NCBI GenBank assembly: GCA_022592435.1
Contig: JABYQS010000084.1
Coordinates: 62,001 to 126,000, forward strand
Length of the DNA stretch: 64,000 nt
Reading direction: 5' to 3'
Source of the DNA: Cerioporus squamosus
Lineage: Eukaryota > Basidiomycota > Agaricomycetes > Polyporales > Polyporaceae
Below, piece after piece: positions 13,116-24,600 of this stretch (position 1 is its first letter; each line of letters begins with the position of its first letter). The position numbers were made by a program, and so were the translations under genes. Under the pieces are notes generated by a model. That model was not told the origin of the DNA. It searched no databases and was given only the letters and a program-made list of their open reading frames with translations.

Positions 13116-15166
13116 AGCCCGAAGACGTGCAGCGACGCACACGGGCGGATCCGAGTCTGGGGGCCGTGCCCAAGCGAAGCAAGCACCTAACTGGCCTGGC
13201 CGCCTGAGCATCCCCGGTGTAGCCCGCCTTCGACCCACTCCTCGTGAGGGATCGCGCGAAAGCGGCGGATGACCATCGACGACGCAGGACGCAGAAACTG
13301 CCTGCCTGCCTGCCCGGAACTCGGGCTCTGGTCGAATATCCCTGCGAAACCGCACGAGCAGCACTCTAACTGTCCATACGCCATCACCGTGTCGTCCTAC
13401 GATCCTGTCCGTTGCATGCGTCCCCGTTCGTCACCCACCCACGCCGGACGGCCCCAGTTATCACGAGTCATATGGATTGCGTGAAACACTCGCGTTTGAC
13501 AGAAACGGTTCGCCGTGCCACTGAACGTTGACCGCGCTCCGAAGGCAACGCACGCCACCTTGAAACGTCTGCGTCGCGCCTCAGAAGTCAGAACTAAGTT
13601 CTAACGGAACGCCGCAAAAGGTTACATACATAGGATGGTGCTCTGTCACTGTGGGTGTTATCTTGCTGCGGGGGCGGAGCACCGAGCGCGGCTATCGTCG
13701 TACGAGGCTACGAGCGAAGCACATAAGTACGGGGTCCAGACCCACTCTGAGCCTGAGTGCAGGGTGTTGGGTACACACATACCCTGCATGGCTAAACGAG
13801 GTACAAAGGCTCCGGTCGGCGCACAGACAAAACACTCGCATCATCGCATGAGCTCTAGTACATGTATGGGTACTCAGAGGTACCTATGTATTGCCTGTGA
13901 TAATGCGCATTGTATTTCAATACTTATGGGCTCCGGCATCCCTGGGCATCCGCTGTTCATGGAGGGAGCTCCCATGGGGCAACGGTCCATCTGCTCGGAC
14001 GACTCTGAGTCGGAAACCGCCGGGGACGACGTCAACCATTTGAACCCCGGTACGCGTAAACGACAGCGATCGGGGACGTCTCGTATGTAGAAGTCCCGCA
14101 GAGCTTCGAATGCCCGAAACATAATCGATATCATTCGTGTCCTATAGCGCGGCCTAAAGGCACTGGCAATGCGACCCTAACCACCACCTCATTCCGAGTC
14201 GGACTCTCGCGTTCGTTGTCGCTGTGGCCACCTACGTAACAGCCAGGGGACTCGGAGGTATTCTGGCAACTGTTCCCGGTTCGATGCGGCTTATTCACGT
14301 GGTTACAATCTGCCACTGGGTCAGAACTTAGCATTCATGCATCCTTCGCAGTTGCCACAGGCCACTCGACAGGAACAGAAGAGCTATACTCGTCTTGAAT
14401 ATCATCAACGTCGACAGGGAGAGCCGGGTTGCTGTCAGCAGTGTCATAGAGCGATGGTCGTCGAGAGCAAGCTCACCCGGCTCGGCCGCTCGGGTCCATC
14501 ACGCCGTGGCGTTCTGTACCGCCTGAAACGGTCGTAGCAGCGTGGCGTTCGCCTGCGCATCTCGTCTTTGCACCCCCATCACTCAATGCTCCCGAGTTCT
14601 TCTGACACTGTAACCTGTTCCTCACTTGCTCTCGCAGCCTCCAAACCAACCTAGGCAAGCATGGCGCTGATGTGCGGCGGCGGGGCCCGGGGAGAGCAGA
14701 TCATCCTCTCTCCTTCTCACGGGAAGCACAGTAGCTCCCGGACTACCTTCCACCACTAGCTTCCACGCCACGATGTCCCGTTCTCGACTTGCTCTTCCCG
14801 GACGGGCGTGATCATGTAATAACACTCTCCCAGGCAGTATAGGCCCTCACTAGGCCTCACTAGTCGCTAGCCCTCGCCCTACATCTCCGCGTCTTCGCTT
14901 CTCCGCCTCGCCCGTCCGCTATTTAACTCCGCTGCGAGCCGTACCTGCATCAGATTTCCGAGCCCCGAAGACACACCTCGTACCCTCTCGTACCGAATAC
15001 GTACCCGCGCGCACCCACCCACCCCGACGGGCATATAAGTGAGGCACACAACCAGAGCTCCCAGGAGCCTGATCGCCTTCTTGACTGCGCCCGGAGCTTC
15101 TACCCGCCCCTCGAGTCCCCTTGATTGCAGATCCCCGACTGGCCATCGGCACTAGTGTCTTTCGAA
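13116..15166. other. 2-kb intergenic region upstream of the P450
   Basis: No supported gene. The first part is the 3' flank of the site-2 protease. The last 150 bp contains the P450 promoter. Several short frames (13635-14090 and others) lack recognisable sequence or splice logic. Confidence 0.45.
15033..15040 (+). promoter_or_regulatory. TATA box of the P450 gene
   Basis: TATAAG-type box (CATATAAG) about 134 bp upstream of the P450 ATG, preceded by a C-rich tract. Clear TATA boxes also precede hydrolase copies 2 and 3. This fits inducible secondary-metabolism-type genes; the regulatory reading is inference. Confidence 0.6.
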
Positions 15167-17377
15167 ATGGCTCTGTCCGACCCGGTGCTCTTCGTGCTGA
15201 CTCTCGCTGCTGTGCTGGCCGCCGCTATCTCGTGGCTCGTCTCTCGCCCGACGAATCGCCGCTATGCCCCAGGGCCGCCCTCCAAGCCCCTCCTCGGGAA
15301 CATCCTCGCCATGCCTGCCCAGGGCGACATGCAAGCGTTCGCGCGCTGTCGAGAGCAATATGGTACGCGACGTCGTGTGCCCGACGCGTGCCCGCCCGCA
15401 CTAACAGCTGGCACGCAGGGGACCTTATCTTCTTCCACGGCCTGGGATACAAGGTCCTCGTCATCAACTCGATGAAGGCCATCACAGATCTCTTCGAGAA
15501 GAGGCACAGCATCTACTCCGACCGGCCTGCATTCACGGTCGTCGGCGACCTCATGGGGCTCGGACAGGTGCGTCGGGGCGCCCGTCGGGCTTACGTCCTG
15601 CGTTGAAGTCATGTCCATGAATGATCGTGCACACGTTCGCAGAGCACACCTCTACTGTCGTACAACGACGAATGGCGGATCCATCGCAAGCTCGCGCACA
15701 TCGCCCTCGGCCCAAACGCTATCAAGCAGTACTACCACGTCCAAGAGGACCTTGCCGCGCTGCTGAGCCAGCAATTGCTGGAGGCGCCTGAGAAGTTCGT
15801 CGACCACGTCCGGCTGTACGTCTGCTTGTCCCTTTCAGTCTGTATCACCGAGTATTGACGACCATCATAGCGCCGCGGCTCGTGTCGTCCTATCCGTCAC
15901 GTACGGACTGGCCGTAGACAAGGCGGACGATGAGGTACGTTCGCTGACGTGCAATGAGCAGTGATCGATATCTGACTTGGAGCTGTCTTCAGTACGTGAC
16001 ACACGCGGAGGATACGATGCGTATGATCAGCAAAGCGACCGTTCCAGGCGCGTTCCTCGCAGACGTCTTCCCCAGCCGTATGTGGCCATGATACATACCG
16101 GACAGACTCAGACGTTGACCGCTCCCTCAGTGAAGCACCTCCCGTCGTGGGTCCCGTTCCAGCGACATGCGCGCCACGGCAGGGAGATGATCGAGCATCT
16201 GGTAACAAAGCCCTTCGAGTATGTCAAGGAACAAATGGTCAGTGCCATGCCAATCGCCCGCTCTTCAGTACTTGACGTTCCCTGCAGCAAGCTGGAGTTG
16301 CTCCGCCCTCGCTGGCGCAACACCTGCTATCCGAATACGACAAAGGTGATATCGACCACCAGATAAAGTGGGCCACCGGCTCACTATACGGCGGTACGTG
16401 ACACACGCGATTCTCGGGCCCATGAACACCTTCTCACAGCAACTCGCAGCTGGGGGAGAAACGGTACGGGTCAAGCTCGCTGTCCCAATCCTACGTGACC
16501 CTCCTAACCTCGTACCCAGTCGTACGCCACCACTCTCACCTTCATGATGGCGATGGCGCTGCACCCCGAGAAGCAGCGATTAGCACAGGCGGAGATCGAC
16601 CGGGTCATCGGGTCCGAACGTCTCCCCACGATCAGCGACAAATCACAGCTGCCGTACGTGAACGCAGTCATCAAGGAGACGATGCGCTGGAAACCGGCGG
16701 TACCCATGAGTACGTCTGTCTCGTCAACTACTGTGTGGAAGTGCTGAGCAGGGCCCCGCTGCCAGGCCTCGCTCGTATGGTATCGGAGGACGACGTGTAC
16801 GAGGGTTACTTTATTCCGAAAGGCACGATCGTCTTGCCGAACAGCTGGTTCGTACACACTTCGTGGACGGGCGTAACCCGAGCGCTGAGCGGGCATCTGT
16901 TACTTACAGGGCGGTGGCGTATGAACATCGCGGTCCATACGAACCAAGCGAGTACGTCCCAGAACGGTGGCTCGTCGGAGAAGGTGAGGATGCGCCCGTG
17001 GATCCCGCGCAGTGGGCATTCGGCTTCGCAAGGAGGTGCGCTTCCATGTAGCTCAAGGAGCCGACATGATCCAGACTGACGTCGCGCCCAGACTGTGTCC
17101 CGGCAAACCTCTCGCAGAGAACTCGGTCTTCATCTTCATCTCCACCCTGCTCTCCGTCTTCGACATCTCTCTCCCCGACGAGGGCGACCTCAAGCCGGAA
17201 TTCACGATGGGACTCATCAGGTGCGGCGGGGGTGGTCTCTCGGCGCCGTTTGATCACTACTGACACGCGTCTTCTGTTTCCTGAAGCTATCCGCTGCCAT
17301 TCAAATGCAAGATCACACCGCGCTCCGCGTCCAAGGTGTCCCAAGTGTCGTGGCGTGCCGCGCACTGTACAGTCTGA
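15167..17377 (+). CDS. Cytochrome P450 monooxygenase
   Basis: Microsomal heme monooxygenase, substrate unknown. Thirteen exons splice cleanly to 503 residues: 15167-15362, 15419-15567, 15643-15815, 15871-15934, 15993-16077, 16131-16237, 16288-16393, 16450-16463, 16520-16709, 16766-16847, 16910-17035, 17092-17220 and 17287-17377. There is an N-terminal anchor ([18 protein letters not shown]), then a proline hinge [15 protein letters not shown], the C-helix motif NDEWRIHRK, the I-helix AGGET, the K-helix KETMR (ExxR) and VPERWL. The heme loop [16 protein letters not shown] has the Cys ligand, but Ala replaces the usual Gly of FxxGxRxCxG. Family resemblance is to basidiomycete O-methylsterigmatocystin-oxidoreductase-like P450s. 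Its neighbours are two hydrolases, suggesting a shared pathway. Confidence 0.93.
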
Positions 17378-17768
17378 GCGTAACTGTCCGTGTAGGAGTA
17401 CTGTATTGTCACCTGTGTTGTATGTTGTCAGAATACCTCGACACCGATACTAGTAGGAATGTAACTCGACCGCAAGGATGGCGAGTGTGTTGTGAGGTAC
17501 CACTTCGCGGATATCGATACGAGGTACGCTCACCATCGTGATTTTGATGTTACACGCTGATGTACATCTAGCAGTCGCCCCAGGTAAAACGAGGATGCGG
17601 CTGCAATTGCTACCTGCCTGACAAGACTATGATCGCTCTTGTATCTTTACGTGCCTCTACTGTCCATCACAGTCGCGAACTGGCACTGCGAGTCCAAGAT
17701 CAGATCAGGCGGGGCCGTCCAGGGTATAGAAGCGCGCATTGCCCGCCCAAATCCGTGTCGCTAAGAGG

Positions 17769-17776
17769 TATATAAG
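17769..17776 (+). promoter_or_regulatory. TATA box of hydrolase copy 2
   Basis: TATATAAG about 65 bp upstream of the ATG at 17839. The surrounding 17700-17770 sequence aligns with the region upstream of copy 3, so the promoter was duplicated with the gene. Confidence 0.6.
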
Positions 17777-17838
17777 TATCAACGAGGCACCCGAGGAATG
17801 CCTGAACTCAGTCAGTCACCCAGCGCAGACGTGTCCTC

Positions 17839-19074
17839 ATGCCTACAATCACTGTCGACGACAAGGGCACCGAGCTCGCCTACCTCGATAGCGGAATGCC
17901 CCGCGCCTCACCGCAGTCCTATGTTACCATCTTTGCCATCCACGGCACCGTCTTCGGTCTACGTGAGTCTGGCAGAGACACTTATCCCTCTCGTCCGAAC
18001 TGATGCACGAATGCGTAGATATCTACGACAAGGTCCTGAGACTTGTACAAGAGTCTTCAACTTCGGACATCCGCTTCGTCGCCATCAGCCGCAGAGGGTA
18101 CCCAGGTTCGACCCCATTCGGCCCGAACGATATCGCCAGTCTCGCCGCGGGTGATGATGGCCTGAAGGAAGCCTTCGTCAAGGCACGTGGAACCGAGATC
18201 GCAACCTTCATAGACAAGTTCATCGAGAAGTTCCAACTCCCGCCCGTCTCTGCGGATGGGTCCTCGGGTGGAGTCGCCCTCATGGGCTGGTCTCTGGGCT
18301 GTGCGGTCGCCGTGTCCGTCGTCTCGCACATCGATACGTACCCGCAAAGCGTGCAGACGCGTCTCGGCGCATACCTGCGTTCACTTGTATTGCACGGTCA
18401 GTAGTCATCGACCATTTCCTACCGACAGGCAGCTTGAGCACTCATCCTTCCATCCTTCCTACAGAAGCACCTCAGATTGTGCTCGGAATGTCCCCGGCGC
18501 CCAAATCTTGGACGCCTCAATACGACACGAGCATCGCCCCAGACCAAGCCCTCCGCATCAGCATCCAGTGGCTCACCTCGTACTTCCGGCACGGCGACCT
18601 TTCCACCCGCTCTCTCGACGCTCTCGAGTGGGTAGTCCCCGCGACATTCCGTCCCCCGAGTCTGTTCACCATGTCAGACGCGGAGGTCGCGCAAATCGTG
18701 TCATACAATCTTGCGGGAGCCGATGCGACCTGGTATATGTCTTGTACACCGCAGCACCATGCGTGCTACGAGCGAGCATGCTTCGAATCGACTGTCAAGG
18801 CGCAGGTGCCGCACATGAAGGTCTGGGCCTTGCTCGGGGACGTCACACTTTCGTTCGCTATTGCGGCTGCGTGGCAGATGGAGGCAGACAACGAACGCAT
18901 AGGCGGTGGAAGCTCTGTCAAGGTCAAGTGGGTCAACGGCACAAACCACTTCGTAAGCCATATTCCGCGGATAGTGATAGATGCGTATGCTGACGATGAT
19001 CTCAACGCACCACCTAGACCCAATGGGATGATCCCTCTCTTGCATTGCAGATGTTCAGAGAGGTTAGCGTCTGA
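17839..19074 (+). CDS. Alpha/beta hydrolase, copy 2 (tandem)
   Basis: Intact paralogue of the 6933 gene with the same length (348 residues) and the same three intron sites: 17963-18018, 18397-18464 and 19018-preceding 18953-19017. It starts MPTITVDDKGTELAYLDSG. Motifs are AIHGTVFG, RRGYPGSTPF, the nucleophile elbow GWSLGC and GTNHF for the catalytic His. The last exon encodes TQWDDPSLALQMFREVSV. It sits about 460 bp downstream of the P450 in the same direction, with its own TATA box, so it is probably a separate but co-regulated transcript. A P450 3'-end remnant begins directly after its stop. Substrate unknown. Confidence 0.88.
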
Positions 19075-19075
19075 C

Positions 19076-19262
19076 TTCTCGATGGGACTCATGCGGTGTG
19101 ACCCGAAGGTTTCTAAAGGCCGTATGACTATGTATTGACATGCGTCTCCTACAGCCATCCGATCCGATCCCAATGCAAATGCACCTGTCGATCACACCGC
19201 GGTCCGCTTCGAACGGCACCGGAGTGTCATGGGTGCGGTACACTGTATACTCTGAGCGCGGC
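19076..19262 (+). pseudogene. Remnant of P450 3' end (duplication scar)
   Basis: Immediately downstream of hydrolase copy 2, the sequence aligns with 17205-17380, the last intron and last exon of the P450. Shared blocks include CGATGGGACTCAT, TGACAYGCGTCT, AATGCAA, GATCACACCGCG and the closing ACTGTA..TCTGAGCG. Reading frames are broken, so it cannot encode a P450. It marks the left end of a tandem duplicate whose right end is hydrolase copy 3. Confidence 0.82.
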
Positions 19263-19650
19263 GATGCCGTTGCAGCGTAATCCAATTGTGTGGTTGTATG
19301 TTGCCACTTTAGCCAATTCTAGCAATGACCTCAACGGCAAGAGTGGAGGGTGGGACGAGGAAGGCCCATTCGCGGAAGTTAGGTACGTTAGAGTACGTTC
19401 CCCGTGGTTACCTTGCGCGCTCATGCCTAACTCCAGCAACCCCGTGCCCCAGAAGAATCGCGAGAAACAAATCGGCGGCACAATGTGTCACTGCTGATGA
19501 CAACTGTATACAGAATTGTCCGATACAATCGTACATCGTCGAGGTGACCGTGGAAGGTGAGTTGCAGTGGGGTCAGGCGGGACGCCCAGGAGTATTAGCG
19601 CGCGTTGGTGCCGTCCAAACCCGTGCCACTAATATGCGGAGGCCCCAGCA

Positions 19651-19657
19651 TATAAAG
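19651..19657 (+). promoter_or_regulatory. TATA box of hydrolase copy 3
   Basis: TATAAAG about 100 bp upstream of the ATG at 19753, within spacer sequence homologous to that upstream of copy 2. Confidence 0.55.
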
Positions 19658-19752
19658 TACGAGGAAATTGACAGCTATCGTGTGCTACCAACGGCCTGTC
19701 CACGCAACGCCTCCTCCAGAGCTAATTCTGTCCGATATCTTGCCCACCCTTC

Positions 19753-20995
19753 ATGCCGACAATCACCGTTGACGACCGCGGCACAGAGCTCGCCTACCTC
19801 GACAGCGGTGTGCCCAGCTCCTCGCCCGAGTCGTATGTCACAATCTTCGCCCTCCATGGCATTGGCTTCGGCTTTCGTGAGTTGGCCGACGCATGCATAC
19901 CATATTTTAGGAACGTGCTGATTTTTTGGTGCCCGCACACGCAGACGTTTATGACAAGCTCTTGAAGTTCATACAAGACTCAAAGCCTCCGGGAGTTCGC
20001 TTTGTCGCCATCAGCCGCAGAGGATATCCTGGTTCTACTCCGTACGATGCGGAAGAGATTGGTCGTCTTCCAACGGCCAGTGACGACCAAAAGGAAGCCT
20101 TCCTTCGAGCACGAGGAGCAGAAATAGCCATCTTCCTCGACAAATTCATCGAGCAGTTCAATCTCCCTCCCGTCTCGGCGGATGGTTCCTCCGGTGGAAT
20201 CGCCTCATGGGCTGGTCGCTGGGCTGTGCGTTCGCCCTGTCCGTTGTCTCGCACATCGACACGTACCCGCAAAGCGTGCAGACGCGTCTCGGCGCATACC
20301 TGCGAACCCTCATATTGCACGGTCAGTAACCACGCCTCACCTTCATGCTGCCCAGCCTTTTTGACTCGTCGTTCGGATATCCTCTCAGAATCGCCTCTGG
20401 TCGCTATCGGGGTACCTGAGGCGCCCCAATCCTGGACGCCCCAATTAGAAACGAGCATCAGACCAGACCAGGCCGGACTCATCGGCGTGCAGTGGCTCAC
20501 CTCCTACTTCCGGCACGGCGATCTCTCTTCCCGCTCCTTCGACGGCTGCGAGTGGGTAGTCCCTGCGACGTACCGTGCCCCGACCATCTACAACATGTCG
20601 GACGATGAGATTGCGCAGATCTTGTCATTCGAGGTAGCGATGCTCGACGCGACCTGGTACATGTCTTCCGCACCCCAGCTCCGTGCGAGCTACGAGCGCG
20701 CTTGCTTCAGCTCAGATACCAAGGCCAAGTTACCGCACATGAAGATCTCGGTGGTTGTCGGGGACGCCACACTCGCTCTTGGTCTTGTGGCTGCATGGCA
20801 AATGGAAGACGATAGCAAACGCCTAGGAAGTGGATTTTCGCTCAAGGTCAAGTGGATCAAGGGCGGAAATCACCTTGTAAGTTAAGCCTTGCGGACGAAA
20901 TCTTGAGCGTACGCTGACTTGATGCTACCACTACATAGGTTCAGTGGGACGATCCCTCTCTTGCGTTGCAGACGTTCACAGAGGTTATCGCCTAA
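19753..20995 (+). pseudogene. Alpha/beta hydrolase, copy 3, single-base frameshift at the nucleophile elbow
   Basis: Third paralogue, starting MPTITVDDRGTELAYLDSG, with introns 19877-19944, 20322-20388 and 20877-20938. Exons are 124, 377, 488 and 57 nt, against 124, 378, 488 and 57 in copy 2, so exon 2 is exactly one base short. The missing base falls at 20202-20206, just before the codons for the G-x-S-x-G elbow (ATGGGCTGGTCGCTGGGC). As written, the frame reads into an unrelated Arg/Ser-rich sequence. All downstream residues to VQWDDPSLALQTFTEVIA remain well conserved, so the lesion is recent or is an assembly error. If intron 2 (67 nt) were retained the frame would reopen, but the catalytic serine would still be lost. 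Confidence 0.75.
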
Positions 20996-21635
20996 CTTCA
21001 GATGTGGCATCACGCTCGACTGTGCGTGTCCCGTCGCCGTCGTGCGACGTATAGTGGAACGGACTGTCATCAGAAGCCTGTCCAAGTCCGATAGACGCAC
21101 ATTTATACCCCAAGAACTCTCCCAAATCCTCTCCGAGCGATATACCTGCATGTACTATCCCCTCCACTCTGCCTATCAAATAACAATGACATCAATGACT
21201 CTCATCGTGTCGATATTTTGCGTCTTGATCGAAATCTTCCACCACCGCGATCTGCGCCTGTTTTGCGTCCATGTTGGTTATGCCGGTGGCCATGCGGCAT
21301 TTTGTCATCTGACCTTGCAACAGAGAAGTCATCGCTTGACTTCGTAGGAGGCCAAGATTGAGTATGCCTAGGCAATGGCAATGGGCAGCATCGCATAGAA
21401 GCTCGCGTTACAATCCGGCATCACAATAACATAACTCTCGTCTAGCAACATCATGCTACAAAGGTGATGATACAAGTATACAAGGTTCTCGGTATGCTCC
21501 TTAGCGCTGCCATGTCCGTTAGATATCCCCCGGAACTGTCCTTCCTGGACCGTTCGCAATAAAACATCCTCCCCATCGATCAATCATAACATGGCCGTGT
21601 GTGTCAGGATTTATCTCGTGAACGTTCGTCTGTCC
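20996..21635. other. Convergent intergenic region
   Basis: 3' flanks of hydrolase copy 3 and of the RING-H2 gene. The first about 25 bases weakly resemble the start of the P450 remnant after copy 2. No gene seen. Confidence 0.4.
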
Positions 21636-24600
21636 TTAATCGTGACGCCATGGCGGGCGGAAAGGCGACCAATGGCGAGGCGTACGATCACCATCTCGGT
21701 CGCTCTCGTCCTCTTCGTCCTCCCGGTTGTTGCGGCGATCGTTGTTGCTGCTGGAGCCACTCGGACCAGCAACAGGCGCGGTCGGCTCTTCTGCGGACCG
21801 AGGCCTACTGACACGCCCACGGCAGACGGGGCACGTGCGTGCACCCTTGAGCCATTGCTGCAAATCGGGAGTTAGAAATTGATCAAAAGCATCGGTCAAA
21901 TTGAATGGGGGATACATACCTGGAGGCAACCATCGTGGAACCAGTGCGAGCAGCCTGGGATACGCATGCATGCATCGGCCGCGGCGTACTGCGAATCGGG
22001 ACTCGTTAGCAAGATCACGGAAGAGGAACTGCGCACAGTGAAAACGAACATCGTCCAGACAAATAGGGCACCGCTCCTGCGTCGCACCAGGAGATGCCCA
22101 CTCGCCATACGTCCCCTTCGGGAGGGCCGACAGGACATCCGCGGGTGTCCCCCGAGGTTTGACATCACCCAACAGACTCGAGAGCGACAGCAGACCTTCG
22201 TACGACATGTCGATGTCCTCGTCGCGCTGCAAGATACCTCTCATCAGTTTTGCTAGAGCAGGACGCGAGGGAAAGATATACCATGTAGTCGCCAAGGTGC
22301 CACCGCCGACGGAAGTGTGGCAGCCTGTGCGTGGACGGGAAGTCCACGAAGACCATATCCGGAGCGAAGCCACGTCGCGCAAAGCGGCCGGCCAACGGCG
22401 TCGGTAGTTCAGAGCGACTTCCAGGCTCCCGCACGACATAACGGGTAGCTAGCTGGGGAGCGCGGGCTTGGCGCCGAGGAGGGAAATCGGCTGGTCGTGA
22501 AGTGCGGTCAAGGAGAGAAGATACAGGTTCATCTCGCTGGCTACCGCGCAAATGGGCGTGGGCGGCGGCGGACGATGCTGGCTGAGCGTTGGAGGCCGCT
22601 GCTGTTGTCGTGCCATCACCCCCGCGAGCACGGGCGGAGAATCGCTGCATCATCTGTCGACGCTGTTCCCACCGCTCAAGTCCGGTGGTGCGGCCAGTCG
22701 GCTCGTTGTCGGAGTGTCCACGCAGATTACCGAGAGAGCGCTCGCGGCCAAGAAGTGTCCGAGGCCGCGCAACAGAAGTGGCAGAAGGCCGGGATACGTA
22801 GGCGGGCCATCGGTCGACTGGACGTTGCATGTCAAAGTCGCGTTCGCTGGGGTCAGATGCGGACGATCGTTCTGAGGGATCCGGAATCGACTGCGTCGTA
22901 GCGACAGGGAGCGTGATCGAGTTGGACACCGCACTTCCACTCTGTACCCTGCTATTGCGAAGCAGCTGGTCGATGTCATCGAGACGACGGGTGCCAACAG
23001 TGGAAGCCCTATCACTGGACGCCAAGGACCGTGGCCGTGACGCCGTGCTGGTCAGGTCGCGCCGCGCAGTGCGCGGTTCCTGACGCAGGAGCGACAGATA
23101 TCTGTCCCATGGATCGTCGTCTTCCTCGCTGGAGTCTGAGAATGCGCTGGCCACATTCTCTTCGCCGGTCGGTCTCTCCCGCTCCGCGGAAACAGATGGC
23201 TGCGGCCGCGTCTCACGCGTATAAGCCATCGATCGAGCCAGAGTGGCGCGGAACGGGCCCTCGTGGAACGCTTCCAAGTCGATGGTCCGATTTGATCTCG
23301 CCCTTGTGCTGGCAGACAGCGGGGGTGGTACGGCAGATGTAACGTCCGAACGATTGGAGTACGGATCTCTCGGCGATGCAATAGGATAGGAGGGGTCTCT
23401 GAGCACGCGAAGCCTCGGTCGGGGCGCGGGCTCGAACATCGTCGAAGATCCTGCAGTGTTATCCAGCGGGAGCATCGAGGACCGCGCCTCTCTCCGCCAG
23501 CTGGGTGGTTCAAACGAAGTGTCGTCGAAAGGATCACTGTCGGGAGATGGAGCCAATGGTGGTGGGAGCCTATCAAGGAACGAAGAGGATTCTCGGGCTA
23601 CGCGTCTGCGCGCTGCCTCGAAGTTCCTCGAAGTGCGTGATGTGCTGTCCCGACTCGACCTCGTGAAAGGTTCGTAGTCGTGCCAAAGCGGGGAAAGTTC
23701 AATTGTGGGGAGCGGCGGGGATGGTGAGGAGTGCGAACGGGCTCGGGCCCGGCGGCGTAACCCGTTGATGCTCGAGGACCTTGCGCGGCTGTTCATTTCC
23801 AGATACGACTCCCTTGGTGGCTGCGATGGTGTCGGGACATACGCAGTGCTATCCGTCCCAAACAAGTCGAAGGATGAAGGGAAGTCCGTCGAGGAACGCG
23901 GAGGCTGGGGTTCCCGCGATACAGATGACCTGATGCTAGGAAGGTCGAATTCGCCAGGATGTGGTGTAGGTTCAGTATCTCCAAGGCCCAGAATGTCAAG
24001 ACTATCATCCCTGCCTATTGACTGCACATGCTCGTCAAAGAGTGATCGGCGCGGGTTGAACCTATCAACAGGGGGGCGCGTGAATGGAGAGGCAGCAGAG
24101 GGAGGACGAGCGGCAAGTGAACGGCGCCTCGCGGCGCTGTCGTCCAAGGCACCGCGAAGGGTGGAGTAGCCACTGGAAACGGAGGAAGCGGCCGGCCTGC
24201 GTTCAGGGAGCGAAGACCGCAGAGGTCCTTCCTCTATTCGTGCAAGGAAGTCTGCGGTGCGCTGACGATGCGCCTCGGCCTCGCGAATAGTACGATCGAA
24301 GCCTTCCAGTTGGCGATCGTTCTCTCTCTGCCAGTAATCATCCACGAAGGCGTGCAAATCAGGAAAGTAGCGGCCAGACGTTTGTTCAGGTCTACGCGGG
24401 GGAACCAGCTCATGGGCACGTCGTTGTGCATGAGTTGTGTCAAATGACGTGCTGAACGAAGACCGATAGGGCCGGTCACTCAGCAACCGCTCAAACATGT
24501 CTGTTCATATATGTGAATTAGCATGCATTCAATGGAAGAACACGAAGACGTACCTTCGCGGGCCCTGCCGCGGCCAACCGTGTCCCCATAACGAGCGGCG

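Noticed and set aside
14270..14310. CGGTTCGATGC, resembling a tRNA B box
   Set aside because: The flanking bases do not form a T-stem and no A box lies at the right distance.
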